A stretch of DNA of 64,000 nt from Chelonobacter sp050613185 (GCF_050613185.1 NZ_CP192511.1:992001-1056000); one strand, 5' to 3'; positions 34,458-44,594 are shown, counted from the stretch's first letter. Translations and numbers: made by a program. Notes: a model not told the origin generated them from the sequence alone.

Positions 34458-34829
34458 CTAGTGATTCGGAAGTTCGATTTTGCCTTGCAGCACCGCCTGC
34501 AACACCGGCAAATGGCTGTGTTCAATCGCTTTGGCGGCGGTCAATAACGTCAGGCGGTCGTGCTGTGCGTGCAATTGGCGCAACTGCTGTAAATCCGCCT
34601 GCACCGCCTCGGCACTCAATTCATGGTAATAACGCCGACAAAATTCGTCATAATGCGCAAGCGGATCTTGGTGCAGCCATTGGCGCAGTTCGTTGGAGGG
34701 TGTGACCGACTTCAGCCACAACACTCCGTCTAACCGCACTTTGGCAATTCCGCGCGGCCACAACCGATCTGCCAATACGGCTGGAAAATCATTATCGTCA
34801 AAGGTATACACTCGTTTTAACTGATACAT
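34458..34829 (-). CDS. DUF488-family protein
   Basis: The 123-residue protein begins MYQLKRVYTFDDNDFPAVLA and carries the family motif DRLWPRGIAK followed by WLKSVTPSNELRQWLHQDP. DUF488 members are small cytoplasmic proteins of unknown function, seen widely in bacteria. Length is typical. It precedes the DUF4153 gene by 16 bases and may be in one transcript with it. Confidence 0.85.
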   Translation of the reverse strand: MYQLKRVYTFDDNDFPAVLADRLWPRGIAKVRLDGVLWLKSVTPSNELRQWLHQDPLAHYDEFCRRYYHELSAEAVQADLQQLRQLHAQHDRLTLLTAAKAIEHSHLPVLQAVLQGKIELPNH

Positions 34830-34960
34830 AATTTACTCCATTTTGTGTGATTGATTGCTACAGCATATACTGCACTTGGATAAAAATCCATGTTAAGCAC
34901 GTATAAAAAAGCAACTTATCCGCGAAAGGACAAATTGCCTGCTAAGCGACGGGCGATTAA

Positions 34961-35821
34961 TCAGCCGGCGATCGCCGTGCCGACGGTCATATGCAAACCG
35001 TAAAACAGGGTTCGACCGATCAATTCGGCAACGAAAACCAACAGTACACTGGCACAGAGTGACAAACTAGGTAAGCTGTTTTGAGCACGGCGACTGTAAA
35101 ACAGTAGCCCGATACCGGCGAACAGCAACACTAGACGCAATATCATTAAATTGGCGTAATCCGGCACTAATGTTGAGGCTTTTTGCGCAGAGGTTTGGAT
35201 GCCGGCCAAACTGGTTGCTTGCAACACCACTAAACATACGGCAAGCAGTAGTGCCAATCCCAAAATGCCGGGAACCCAGCGCAATTGAGCGGCTTCAACA
35301 CCGGCAAAACGCAGCAAGGCATAACCGAGAGTAAAGCCGGCCAAAAGTGCGGTCAGCAGGAATGACGCCGGGGTCGAAATGCTGTTCCAAGTCGGTACGG
35401 TGCTGATTAAGTAAACCGTACTCATCACGTAGAGAAAAATACCGCCGCTGACGATCAACAAAAACAGCCAAAGTTTGTTTAATGCCGCCAGCATTTTATC
35501 CAGCAACTGTAACAGCCAATATACGCCGGCAAGAATGAAAAACAGCGCACCGGCAGCGATCTCGTTACTAAGTGCCGAGCTGCCGATTCGGTTCAATGAA
35601 TTAAAGGCGCGCAGCGGTGAACCTAAATGTAGAATTGAAGCGGCGAAACCTAATCCCAACAGGATTAACGGCAACAGTAGCAATAATACGACTTTGCGTT
35701 GTCGCAGCGGTTCATCGGCTTTCAACAATAGCCATAATGCCATTAGAATGATCGCACCGACCGCACTTTGCGCCAGCACGGTAAACAGCACCAGCGGTAA
35801 TTCATGTAATCCGGCATTCAT
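34961..35821 (-). CDS. dmsC: Anaerobic DMSO reductase membrane anchor subunit
   Basis: DmsC (286 residues) has eight predicted membrane helices, passes electrons from menaquinol, and anchors DmsAB to the periplasmic face. The N terminus MNAGLHELPLVLFTVLAQSAVG and then ILHLGSPLRAFNSLNRIGSSALSNE near residue 63 are diagnostic. It starts one base after dmsB ends. Since dmsA is broken in this sequence, the anchor may be without a partner. Confidence 0.92.
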   Translation of the reverse strand: MNAGLHELPLVLFTVLAQSAVGAIILMALWLLLKADEPLRQRKVVLLLLLPLILLGLGFAASILHLGSPLRAFNSLNRIGSSALSNEIAAGALFFILAGVYWLLQLLDKMLAALNKLWLFLLIVSGGIFLYVMSTVYLISTVPTWNSISTPASFLLTALLAGFTLGYALLRFAGVEAAQLRWVPGILGLALLLAVCLVVLQATSLAGIQTSAQKASTLVPDYANLMILRLVLLFAGIGLLFYSRRAQNSLPSLSLCASVLLVFVAELIGRTLFYGLHMTVGTAIAG

Positions 35822-35822
35822 G

Positions 35823-36440
35823 TTACACCTCCCTCGGGTTGGCTAAAAATCCACTGGTATCGCCGCTCGGGCGCGCATTTTTATTCGGTTTGATCACCAA
35901 ATTCGGCGCAGTATAATGTTCCGCCGGTAGCGGTGCTAAAGCCGCCAACTCGCCGTATTTTGTACGCAGCTCGCTGATCGGCGCAAAATCCAATGCCCGC
36001 AGCGGGCACGATTCGACACAAATCGGTTTTTCACCGGCTTTCACCCGTGAATAGCAACCGTCGCATTTTGTCATATGTCCCTTGGCTTCGCTGTATTGCG
36101 GCGCATCGTATGGACACGCCATATGGCAATAGCGGCAGCCGATACACAGTTCCTCATCGACAATGACAAACCCATCTGCATTTTTGTGCATTGCCCCGCT
36201 CGGACATACCTTGACGCACGCCGGATCTTCGCAGTGATTGCAGGAAATCGACAAATAATACGAAAAGACATTCTGCTGCCAACAGTTGCCGTTTGCCAGC
36301 CAATCGCCGCCGGCATATTCGTAAATCCGGCGATAATTCACATCCACCGGCAAATCCTTGTAATCCTTACACGCCAGTTCGCAGGTTTTGCAGCCGGTGC
36401 AGCGATCCGAATCGATGTAAAAACCATATTGTTCCGTCAT
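35823..36440 (-). CDS. dmsB: Anaerobic DMSO reductase iron-sulfur subunit
   Basis: DmsB (205 residues from the ATG at 36440, preceded by AGGAGCAGATT; a start at 36464 would overlap dmsA) carries four [4Fe-4S] clusters in ferredoxin-like motifs: CTGCKTCELACKD, CNHCEDPACVKVCPSGAMHK, CIGCRYCHMACP with CDGCYSRV, and CVESCPLRAL. It moves electrons from DmsC to DmsA. The set of four cysteine motifs appears intact. Confidence 0.95.
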   Translation of the reverse strand: MTEQYGFYIDSDRCTGCKTCELACKDYKDLPVDVNYRRIYEYAGGDWLANGNCWQQNVFSYYLSISCNHCEDPACVKVCPSGAMHKNADGFVIVDEELCIGCRYCHMACPYDAPQYSEAKGHMTKCDGCYSRVKAGEKPICVESCPLRALDFAPISELRTKYGELAALAPLPAEHYTAPNLVIKPNKNARPSGDTSGFLANPREV

Positions 36441-36450
36441 AATCTGCTCC

Positions 36451-38767
36451 TTACACTTTCTCAATCTGTACTAAGTTGGAATGCTGCGGATTCCCTTTCG
36501 CCAACGGCGACGGGCGCTGGGTGGTGAGGACGTTGATACTGCCGTTATGATCTATTTTATCGCCCCACATATTTGCCCTGTGCCAAGCGCCCTGCCCCAT
36601 ACCCAGTACGCCGGGCATAATTCTTGGCGTCACTTTCGCTTCAATTCGGGTTTCGCCGATTTCGTTGAAGATTCTGACCAAATCCCCACTTTGAATATTT
36701 CGCGATTTGGCATCAAGCGGATTAATCCATACTTCTTGCGGACAGGCACTTTCCAACACATCAATATTGCCATAGCTGGAATGGGTGCGGGATTTATAAT
36801 GGAAACCGACAAGTTGTAACGGGAATTGTCCGTTTTGCGCCTCGATATGGCTATAAAATCCCGGGTGGTAGATCGGCAGAGGATCGATCACTTCATCCTC
36901 TTTTAAATCCCAACTAGCCGCAATTTCGGCTAAGCGGGCGGAATAAATTTCGATTTTTCCGGACGGTGTGCTTAACGGATTTGCTTTTGGATCGTCCCTG
37001 AAATCCTTATAGGCGACCAGATGACCCTTCGGATCTTTTTTCTTGAAAATTCCCATTGCTTTCAGGGCGTCGTATGTCGGCAGATCGGTATCCATTTCTC
37101 GCATTTCGGCATATAAATGTTGCAGCCATTGTTCCTGAGTCCTTCCCTCGCTAAATTTGTCATATACTTCGTCACCAAGGCGTTTAGCTATGTCGCATAG
37201 AATTTGATAAATCGGGCGTCGCTCGAATTTAGGCGCTGTCGCCGCTTGTCCGAAAATCAGGTAACCCATATTACCGGCAGAATCATTCGGGATAATATCT
37301 TCCTGTTCTGTCGTCATCAGATCCGGTAATAAAATATCGGCATATTTGGCAGAGGAGGTCATGAAATTATCAATGACCACAATCATCTCGCATTTGCTCT
37401 CGTCTTGTAAGATTTTATGTGTACGGTTTATGTCGGAATGCTGATTGATAATGGTATTGCCCGCATAATTCCACAGGAATTTAATTGGCACATCCAACTT
37501 GTCTTTGCCCTGAATCCCGTCTTTTACCGCCGTCATTTCGGTTCCACGTTCAATGGCATCTGTCCACATGAACACTGGGATTTTGGTTTGTACAGGGTTG
37601 GTTAACACTGGAAACCGCTTAATCGTGATGGTATAAGTGCTTTCTCTAGCACCGGAATTTCCCCCGCTAATACCAACATTACCGGTTAAAATCGGTAACA
37701 TCGCAATCGCACGGGCAGCAAGTTCACCGTTAGATTGGCGTTGTGGTCCCCAGCCTTGACTGATATAACAAGGTTTGGTGCTACCGATTTCTCTGGCGAG
37801 TTTAATGATTTTATCGGCAGGAATGCCGGTGATATCTGCTGCCCATATCGGCGTTTTGACAATGGCGTCATCTCCTTGCCCCAAAATATACGCTTTGTAG
37901 TGTCCATTTGTCGGTGCACCGGCAGGTAAAGTTTTTTCATCATAACCGACACAGTATTTATCTAAAAAATCTTGATCAACCAGATTTTCAGTAATTAATA
38001 CGTATGCAATACCGGAGACCAATGCGGCGTCGGTACCGGGACGAATCGGAATCCATTCATCCTCCCGTCCGCCTGCGGTGTCGGTGTAGCGCGGATCAAT
38101 CACAATTAACTTGGCATTGGAACGTTCTCTTGCCTGCTCCAAATGGTAAGTGATTCCAGCGCCGCTCATACGGGTTTCCGCCGGATTATTGCCAAAATAA
38201 ACGACTAACTTTGAATTGACAATATCGGAGGTGCTGTTACCGACATTTGAACCGTAGGTAAACGGCATTGCCCTGGCAATTTGCGCCGTACTGTAGGTGC
38301 CGTATTGGTTCAGAAAACCGCCGTAGCAATTCATTAGACGCGCCATTGCCGAGGCAAAAGCGGAAGAGCGGGTAATATTTCCGCCGACAATGCCGGAACA
38401 ATAATTAAGGTAAACCGCTTCGTTACCGTAATCTTTCACAATCCGCTTCAGACCGTCGGCAACGGTATCGAGCGCTTCTTCCCAACTAATCCGTTTAAAT
38501 TTGCCCTCGCCCCGTTTCCCGACCCGTTTCAACCCAAACAACTTCGTCTTGTTTTACGTGCATCCGTAATGCGCAACGGCTACCGCAGTTAACTGAGCAC
38601 ATACTCCAAACCACTTTTTCCGCTTGCTCTTCTGGTGCGGTATTGGTTTTAGCCCTCACTGAAAAAGGTAAGGATACACCTGCAGCAATACCGGTTAATC
38701 CGACATGTTTCAATAAAGTTCTTCTTTCGATATCATAATTAATGACATCTTTCACTAGACTATCCAT
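36451..38767 (-). pseudogene. dmsA: DMSO reductase catalytic subunit with internal deletion and frameshift
   Basis: The first frame (38767 to about 38525) has a twin-arginine signal (ERRTLLKHVGLTGIA) and the Fe-S motif start CSVNCGSRCALRMHV, then ends in a wrong tail at 38495. The second frame resumes at about 38533 with LKRVGKRGEGKFKRISWEEAL and runs intact to 36451 through the molybdopterin domains. By family comparison roughly 35-40 residues are missing between WVET and LKRVG, including the fourth Fe-S cysteine of the ACLRGR motif. The junction is at GTTGAAACGG (38524-38533). As written no functional DmsA is made. Confidence 0.85.
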
Positions 38768-38827
38768 AACAAGTCCCTCCGAATGACTACACTGCTTTCA
38801 TTAGAACAAAAAGAAATGGGCAAAAAG

Positions 38828-38890
38828 ATGATTAATATCAATCGGAGTGCGTATAAAAACAGGGATCTGCCTAAAATTGATTAGTGTCAA
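38828..38890. promoter_or_regulatory. Two FNR-like boxes between dmsA and dmsD
   Basis: ATGATTAATATCAA (38828-38841) and TTGATTAGTGTCAA (38877-38890) each differ from the FNR consensus TTGAT-N4-ATCAA by one base. They lie 61 and 110 bases before dmsA and fit anaerobic induction of dmsABC and the divergent dmsD-napF. Confidence 0.65.
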
Positions 38891-39009
38891 GGCGAAAAAA
38901 TGAGAACAATTTTAATTTATTGAAGAATTGATTTTTAATACCGAATTTGTGCTACTGTACCGCACTTTGCCGAAGTATGGTACAGTAGCGCAATATTTCC
39001 AGAGCCAAG

Positions 39010-39639
39010 ATGATAAAGATGATGAATCCACCATTAACTTCCATTTCCCAATTCGGGCGAATTTTAGGTTCGCTGTTTTATGCTTCGCCGCAACAAGCGC
39101 AAAATCAGGCGTTATTGCCGTTATTTGCCGATCCGCAATGGCAGGCGAGCTGTGATTTTTTATCGGCGGAACAGCTTGATGTAATCCAAGTGCGGTTGAG
39201 CGAAGGTTTGGCGCAGGGCGCTGCAGCCTTGGAGGCGGATTTTCAGGCGCTGTTTATCGGGCCTGACGCGCTGCCGGCGCCGCAATGGGGATCGGTTTAT
39301 TTGGATAAAGAAGCGGTGATTTTCGGCAGTTCGTTGTTAGAATTGCGCGGTTTTATGCGTATGCATGGGATTGTGTTGGAATTGGCACAAAACGAACCGG
39401 AAGACCATTTCGGCTTGATGTTGCTGATGGCGGCGTGGTTGGCGGAAAATCAACCTGAACAGTTAAACGAATTTTTGCAACAGCACCTGCTCACTTGGTC
39501 GGGGCGTTTCCTCAAATTACTGACCGCCGAACAAAACCGCCCGTTCTATTGCGGCTTAGGCTTGTTGGCGCAAGCTTTATTGGCGCATTGGCAGCAACAG
39601 TTACAGCTGCAAATCCCCGAAGTGCGGTTATATCGTTAA
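39010..39639 (+). CDS. dmsD: DmsD/TorD-type chaperone for Tat-exported molybdoenzymes
   Basis: The 209-residue all-helical protein matches the TorD/DmsD family: LSEGLAQGAAALEADFQALFIGPDALPAPQWGSVYLDKEAV holds the conserved F-GP--P-PWESV-like core near residues 60-105, followed by EPEDHFGLMLLMAAWL. Such chaperones bind the twin-arginine leader of DmsA and guide cofactor insertion. It is divergent from dmsA and followed by the napF-type gene. Alternative starts at the ATG codons 39019 or 39022 are possible. Its client DmsA is broken here. Confidence 0.85.
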   Translation: MIKMMNPPLTSISQFGRILGSLFYASPQQAQNQALLPLFADPQWQASCDFLSAEQLDVIQVRLSEGLAQGAAALEADFQALFIGPDALPAPQWGSVYLDKEAVIFGSSLLELRGFMRMHGIVLELAQNEPEDHFGLMLLMAAWLAENQPEQLNEFLQQHLLTWSGRFLKLLTAEQNRPFYCGLGLLAQALLAHWQQQLQLQIPEVRLYR

Positions 39640-39649
39640 TGATTTGATT

Positions 39650-40213
39650 ATGGCTGAAAAAAACGAACGCTACTATCAGGCATACCTGCAACATAACCGC
39701 ATTTCACGCCGTGGTTTGTTGCGCGGGATTTTCAATGCCGGACAGAAAGCGCAGCAGCAAATCAGCCAAACGCTGTATCAGCGCGCGGCAACACGCCCGC
39801 CGCAAGCGGTTGCCGAGCCGTTGTTTATGCAACACTGCACCGGTTGCGGCGATTGCGTTGCCGCCTGCCCTTACGGCTTAATCCAACTTCAGAATCAAAA
39901 AGCGGTGCTGCAAATCGATTACTCTGCCTGCGACCATTGCGGCAAATGCACAGACCGTTGCCAAACCGGCGCACTTAGCGGCGAAGTGCGGTCTGACACT
40001 GAGCTGCGACCGCACTTTCACCGCCTTTGTCTGCAACAACAGGGGCGAAGCTGTCAGTTTTGCCGTACCGCCTGTGCGCCGAATGCGATCCGCTTTGACG
40101 CCGACAGCAAAAAAATGTTGTTGGACAACGAACGTTGCAACGGTTGCGGCGAATGCAAAATCAGTTGTCCTTCCCATTATATTGAACTCAAGCGGTGTGA
40201 TTTAAGCGCATAA
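39650..40213 (+). CDS. napF: NapF-type ferredoxin with four cysteine clusters
   Basis: The product is 187 residues from the ATG at 39650; a TTG two codons upstream is less likely. The RRGLLRGIF leader is typical of NapF. Cysteine motifs CTGCGDCVAACPYGL, CDHCGKCTDRCQTGAL, CQFCRTACAPNAI and CNGCGECKISCPSHYI would hold [4Fe-4S] clusters. In E. coli NapF helps load the molybdoenzyme NapA. Here it follows dmsD by 10 bases and no nap genes are in the window, so it may serve DMSO reductase or act on NapA at a distance. Confidence 0.85.
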   Translation: MAEKNERYYQAYLQHNRISRRGLLRGIFNAGQKAQQQISQTLYQRAATRPPQAVAEPLFMQHCTGCGDCVAACPYGLIQLQNQKAVLQIDYSACDHCGKCTDRCQTGALSGEVRSDTELRPHFHRLCLQQQGRSCQFCRTACAPNAIRFDADSKKMLLDNERCNGCGECKISCPSHYIELKRCDLSA

Positions 40214-40246
40214 AAATCGCTAAACTGTGATCAAGCCCTTACTTTT

Positions 40247-40266
40247 AATGTTTGTTATCGAACATT
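40247..40266 (+). promoter_or_regulatory. GlpR operator upstream of glpA
   Basis: AATGTTTGTTATCGAACATT is close to the GlpR consensus WATGTTCGWTAWCGAACATW, with one mismatch in the left half. It lies 86 bases before glpA. Confidence 0.75.
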
Positions 40267-40351
40267 TTATGGCGAAAACTCACGACATGACCTACAATAT
40301 CCCTAATTTATTTTTTCGTATTCGAATTTATTTAGTGTGGGGAACAGATTG

Positions 40352-42019
40352 ATGGCGGAATCATTTTCTTCTCGTGTACAAAGTGATGTGATTATTATCG
40401 GCGGCGGTGCGACCGGCGCTGGGATTGCGCGCGATTGCCGTTTGCGCGGGCTAAGTGCGGTTTTGCTTGAGCGGCGTGATATTGCCACCGGCGCAACCGG
40501 ACGCAATCACGGACTGTTGCACAGCGGTGGACGCTATGCGGTCAACGATCCGGAATCGGCGAAAGAGTGTATTGACGAGAATAATATTCTAAAACGAATC
40601 GCCAAACACTGTATTGACGATTGCAAAGGGTTGTTTATCACCCTGCCGGAGGACGATTTAGCCTTCCAAAAACCGTTTTTGCAAGCCTGTCAGCAAGCAG
40701 GGATTGATGCGGTGCAAATCGAACCGGCATTGGCGCGCCGTTTAGAGCCGTCGGTCAATCCCGATTTGATCGGCGCGGTGGTGGTGCCGGACGGCAGTAT
40801 CGACCCGTTTCGTCTGACTTCCGCCAATATGTTGGACGCAAAAGAGCGCGGGGCGCAGGTGTTCACTTACTGTGAAGTTCAACAGCTGATTCGCGAAGGC
40901 AGCCGAGTGATCGGCGTGCGCGCTTATGATCATAAGCATAAACAACGGCGGGAATTTTTTGCGCCGGTGGTGATTAACGCCGCCGGGATTTGGGGGCAGG
41001 GCATTGCCGAATATGCGGATCTGAAAATCAAAATGTTCCCGGCGAAAGGCGCGTTGCTGATTATGGGACATCGCCTCAATCAAATGGTGATCAACCGCTG
41101 CCGCAAACCGGCGGATGCCGATATTTTGGTGCCGGGCGATACTATCAGTGTGATCGGCACTACTTCCAGCCGCATTCCATACGATCAAATCGACAATATG
41201 CAGGTCACGCCGCAAGAGGTGGATTTGCTGATTCAGGAAGGCGAAAAACTGGCGCCAAGCCTGCGTCACACGCGGGTGTTGCGCGCCTATGCCGGGGTGC
41301 GCCCGTTGGTGGCGAGCGATGATGATCCGTCCGGGCGTAATGTCAGCCGCGGTATTGTGTTACTCGACCATGCCGAACGCGACGGTTTGGAGGGCTTTAT
41401 CACCATCACCGGCGGCAAATTGATTACTTATCGCTTAATGGCGGAATGGGCGACGGATCTTGCCTGTCAGAAATTGAACAAAACCGCACTTTGCACCACC
41501 GCCGATATACCGCTGCCCGGTTCAAACGAAAGTGCGGTCGAAACCCACCAAAAAGTGATTTCGTTACCGACTCCGTTGCGGGTTTCGGCGGTGTATCGCC
41601 ACGGTTCGCGCGCCACCGAATTATTGGAAAAAGAACGTTTGGATCGCAGTTTGATTTGCGAATGCGAAGCCGTTACCGCCGGCGAAGTGCGCTATGCGGT
41701 GGACGAGCTGAAAGTGAATAATCTGGTCGATTTGCGCCGTCGCACCCGGGTTGGCATGGGCACGTGTCAGGGCGAACTGTGCGCCTGTCGCGCCGCCGGC
41801 TTAATGGCGCGGTTTAAGGTCGCCAATGCGCAGCAATCCACCACGCAGCTTGCCGCTTTTATGGAAGAGCGCTGGCGCGGGATTGAGCCGATTGCGTGGG
41901 GCGACGCCTTGCGCGAGGCGGAGTTTACCTCATGGGTATATTACGGTTTATTGGGCTTGAACGAGGTGCCGCAAGCCGGACAACAACAGTTACAGGGAAC
42001 GGATAAAAATGAAGTTTGA
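40352..42019 (+). CDS. glpA: Anaerobic glycerol-3-phosphate dehydrogenase, subunit A
   Basis: GlpA (555 residues from the ATG at 40352; a GTG five codons upstream is possible) is the FAD subunit that oxidises sn-glycerol 3-phosphate to dihydroxyacetone phosphate during anaerobic growth. The FAD motif is VIIIGGGATGAGIARDCRLRG, followed by RRDIATGATGRNHGLLHSGGRYAV. The C-terminal BFD-like [2Fe-2S] region shows CECEAVTAGEV and GMGTCQGELCACR. It overlaps glpB by 11 bases, so the three subunits are translated together. Confidence 0.96.
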   Translation: MAESFSSRVQSDVIIIGGGATGAGIARDCRLRGLSAVLLERRDIATGATGRNHGLLHSGGRYAVNDPESAKECIDENNILKRIAKHCIDDCKGLFITLPEDDLAFQKPFLQACQQAGIDAVQIEPALARRLEPSVNPDLIGAVVVPDGSIDPFRLTSANMLDAKERGAQVFTYCEVQQLIREGSRVIGVRAYDHKHKQRREFFAPVVINAAGIWGQGIAEYADLKIKMFPAKGALLIMGHRLNQMVINRCRKPADADILVPGDTISVIGTTSSRIPYDQIDNMQVTPQEVDLLIQEGEKLAPSLRHTRVLRAYAGVRPLVASDDDPSGRNVSRGIVLLDHAERDGLEGFITITGGKLITYRLMAEWATDLACQKLNKTALCTTADIPLPGSNESAVETHQKVISLPTPLRVSAVYRHGSRATELLEKERLDRSLICECEAVTAGEVRYAVDELKVNNLVDLRRRTRVGMGTCQGELCACRAAGLMARFKVANAQQSTTQLAAFMEERWRGIEPIAWGDALREAEFTSWVYYGLLGLNEVPQAGQQQLQGTDKNEV

Positions 42020-43289
42020 TAACATTATTATCGGTGGCGGTTTGGCGGGGCTGATTTGCGGGATCCGTCTGCAACAAGGCGGGCGGCGCTGTGTGATCGT
42101 CAGTAACGGGCAAAGTGCGCTCGATTTCTCCTCCGGCTCGTTGGATCTGCTGGGGCAAGCGGAAAATGGTGCGCCAATCGATGATCTGGCGCAGGGTTTG
42201 GCGCAATTGGCGCGGCAACAACCGCAACATCCTTATAGCCTGCTCGGGCAAGATGTGGTGCTACAGAAAGCGGCGGAATTTGAAGGTTTGGCAACGGCGC
42301 TGCAACTCAATCTGAAACAGGGCAGGGCGCACAATCACTTGCGTTTAACGCCGTTGGGCTCCTTGCGTCCGACTTGGCTGTCGCCGCGCAGCGTGCCGAC
42401 TTTTGCAATCGAGAACGGCGTCTTATCCGCTAAAAAAGTGGCGGTGTTGGGGATCGAGGGATTTAACGATTTTCAGCCGCAACTGTTGTGTGAAAACCTG
42501 CGCCGGCTACCGCACTTTGCGCAGTGGCAGCTCAGTTTCGGCTATCTGCACATTCCCGAACTGGATCATCTGCGTACCGACGCACGCGAATTCCGCAGCA
42601 TTAATATTTCGCAGGCATTGGAACATAAACTCAATTTCGACCAATTGGTGGCGGAACTGAAAAACGCCGCCGACGGTGCCGATACGGTGTTTTTACCGGC
42701 GTGTTTTGGTTTGGATAACGATGGTTTCCTGCAACAGCTGCAACAGGCGAGCGGCATTCATCTGTTTGAACTGCCGACCCTGCCGCCATCGCTGCTCGGC
42801 ATTCGTCAGCACCGCGTATTGGAAAAAGCGTTTGAGCAGGCGGGCGGGTTGATGATGAAAGGCGACAGCGTATTGCGCGCTGATATGGCAGAAAACCGCG
42901 TGACCGCACTTTATACCCGTTTGAACGAAGAGGTCGCCTTGCGCGCCGAACAGTATGTGTTGGCGAGCGGCAGTTTTTTCAGTAACGGCTTGGTGGCAAG
43001 TTTTAATCAGGTGCGCGAACCGATTTTTAATCTGGATCTGTTTAGTGCCCCGAACCGCCACCAGTGGACGCATGCGCGCTTTGCGCACCCGCAGCCGTAT
43101 CAACAATTCGGGGTGAAAATCAATGCCGATTGTCAGGCACAAAAACAGGGTGTAAGCCTAGAGAATTTATATGCGATCGGTGCGGTGGTCGGCGGTTATG
43201 ACGCCATTCATCAAGGTTGCGGTAGCGGAGTGGCGGTGGTGACCGCACTTTATGTTGCGGATCGGATCCTGCAAGGAGGCAAGCGATGA
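42009..43289 (+). CDS. glpB: Anaerobic glycerol-3-phosphate dehydrogenase, subunit B
   Basis: GlpB (426 residues) is a flavoprotein subunit that associates with GlpA and passes electrons to GlpC. It begins MKFDNIIIGGGLAGLICGIRLQQGG, an FAD/NAD-binding Rossmann motif, and includes SSGSLDLLG and the C-terminal GAVVGGYDAIHQGCGSGVAVVTAL. Length is typical. It overlaps glpA upstream and glpC downstream, the usual operon arrangement. Confidence 0.95.
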   Translation: MKFDNIIIGGGLAGLICGIRLQQGGRRCVIVSNGQSALDFSSGSLDLLGQAENGAPIDDLAQGLAQLARQQPQHPYSLLGQDVVLQKAAEFEGLATALQLNLKQGRAHNHLRLTPLGSLRPTWLSPRSVPTFAIENGVLSAKKVAVLGIEGFNDFQPQLLCENLRRLPHFAQWQLSFGYLHIPELDHLRTDAREFRSINISQALEHKLNFDQLVAELKNAADGADTVFLPACFGLDNDGFLQQLQQASGIHLFELPTLPPSLLGIRQHRVLEKAFEQAGGLMMKGDSVLRADMAENRVTALYTRLNEEVALRAEQYVLASGSFFSNGLVASFNQVREPIFNLDLFSAPNRHQWTHARFAHPQPYQQFGVKINADCQAQKQGVSLENLYAIGAVVGGYDAIHQGCGSGVAVVTALYVADRILQGGKR

Positions 43290-44545
43290 ATTTACAACAA
43301 CTGATTCAACAAGCGGAGCAGATCCAACAACAGGCGCATATCGATAACAGTTTTGAAAGTTGTATCAAGTGCACCGCCTGTACTGCAGTGTGCCCGGTGT
43401 CGCGCAATAATCCGTTCTATCCCGGTCCGAAACAGTCAGGCCCGGACGGCGAGCGCTTGCGCCTGAAAAGTGCCGAATTTTATGACGAAGCCTTGAAATA
43501 TTGCACCAACTGCAAACGCTGCGAAGTTGCCTGTCCGTCCGATGTCAAAATCGGCGATATTATCGTGCGCGCACGCAACCGTTACGGGCAGGGCAAAGAT
43601 AAATCGGCGGTACAAAAACTGCGCGACGCGGTGCTGAGCAACACCGATATTATGGGGTCGCTGTCGTCGCCGTTTGCGCCGGTGGTGAATGCGGTCACCA
43701 GCCTGAAAGCGACCCGTTTTTTACTGGATAAAACCTTGAAAGTCGCCAAACAGCGCAGCCTGCCGAAATATTCGTTCGGCACGTTCCGCCAATGGTACGG
43801 CAAAGTGGCGGCGCAGCAACAGCAGTATGCGGAAAAAGTGGGTTATTATCACGGCTGCTACGTGAATTACAACAACCCGGCCTTAGGCAAAGAGCTGATC
43901 GAGGTGTTTAATGCGATGAATATCGGCGTGGTGCTGTTGGAAAAAGAGAAATGCTGCGGCGTGCCGCTGATGGTGAACGGTTTTCCTGAACGCGCCAAAA
44001 AACAGGGCGAATTTAATATTCAACAATTAGAACAAGCGGTTACTGAGCGCAAATTGGATATTGTCGGCACCTCCTCGACCTGCACCTTAACCTTGCGTGA
44101 TGAATATCAGCATATTTTGGGTTTGGATAACCACAAAGTGCGGTCGCATATCCAGTTGGTCACCCGTTACCTCTATACCTTATTGGAACAAGGCAAAACC
44201 CTGCCGCTGAAACCAATGCCGCTGCGGGTGGCGTATCACACCGCCTGTCATATGGAAAAGAGCGGTTGGGTGCCTTATACCATCGAAGTGTTGCGCAAAA
44301 TTCCGCAACTGGAAATCGTGATGTTGAACTCGCAATGTTGCGGTATCGCCGGCACTTACGGCTTTAAATCGGAAAACTACGACACAGCGCAAGCGATCGG
44401 TAAAGGGCTGTTTGAACAGATCGAACAGGGCGGTTTTGATTACGTGATTTCCGACTGCGAAACCTGCAAATGGCAGATCGATATGTCCACCACCCGCCAA
44501 TGTTTGCACCCGATCACCTTACTGAGTATGGCGCTGGAGAAGTAG
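43286..44545 (+). CDS. glpC: Anaerobic glycerol-3-phosphate dehydrogenase, subunit C
   Basis: GlpC (419 residues) anchors the complex at the membrane and holds two [4Fe-4S] clusters, CIKCTACTAVCPVSRNNP near residue 28 and CTNCKRCEVACPSDVKIGD near residue 74. Two cysteine-rich CCG domains follow: EKCCGVPLMVNG and NSQCCGIAGTYGFKSENY, the type that binds quinone-linked clusters. It starts four bases before the glpB stop (ATGA overlap). A stop at 44545 ends the operon; no strong hairpin was seen just after. Confidence 0.95.
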   Translation: MNLQQLIQQAEQIQQQAHIDNSFESCIKCTACTAVCPVSRNNPFYPGPKQSGPDGERLRLKSAEFYDEALKYCTNCKRCEVACPSDVKIGDIIVRARNRYGQGKDKSAVQKLRDAVLSNTDIMGSLSSPFAPVVNAVTSLKATRFLLDKTLKVAKQRSLPKYSFGTFRQWYGKVAAQQQQYAEKVGYYHGCYVNYNNPALGKELIEVFNAMNIGVVLLEKEKCCGVPLMVNGFPERAKKQGEFNIQQLEQAVTERKLDIVGTSSTCTLTLRDEYQHILGLDNHKVRSHIQLVTRYLYTLLEQGKTLPLKPMPLRVAYHTACHMEKSGWVPYTIEVLRKIPQLEIVMLNSQCCGIAGTYGFKSENYDTAQAIGKGLFEQIEQGGFDYVISDCETCKWQIDMSTTRQCLHPITLLSMALEK

Positions 44546-44594
44546 CTGCGATTGGGCTATACTCAAACCACTTTTGCATAGCGAATAGGGGAAA

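Noticed and set aside
38495..38767. A separate 90-residue Tat-exported protein upstream of a shorter dmsA
   Set aside because: It is the true N terminus of DmsA (twin-arginine signal and Fe-S motif) with an out-of-frame tail, so one broken gene is the better reading.
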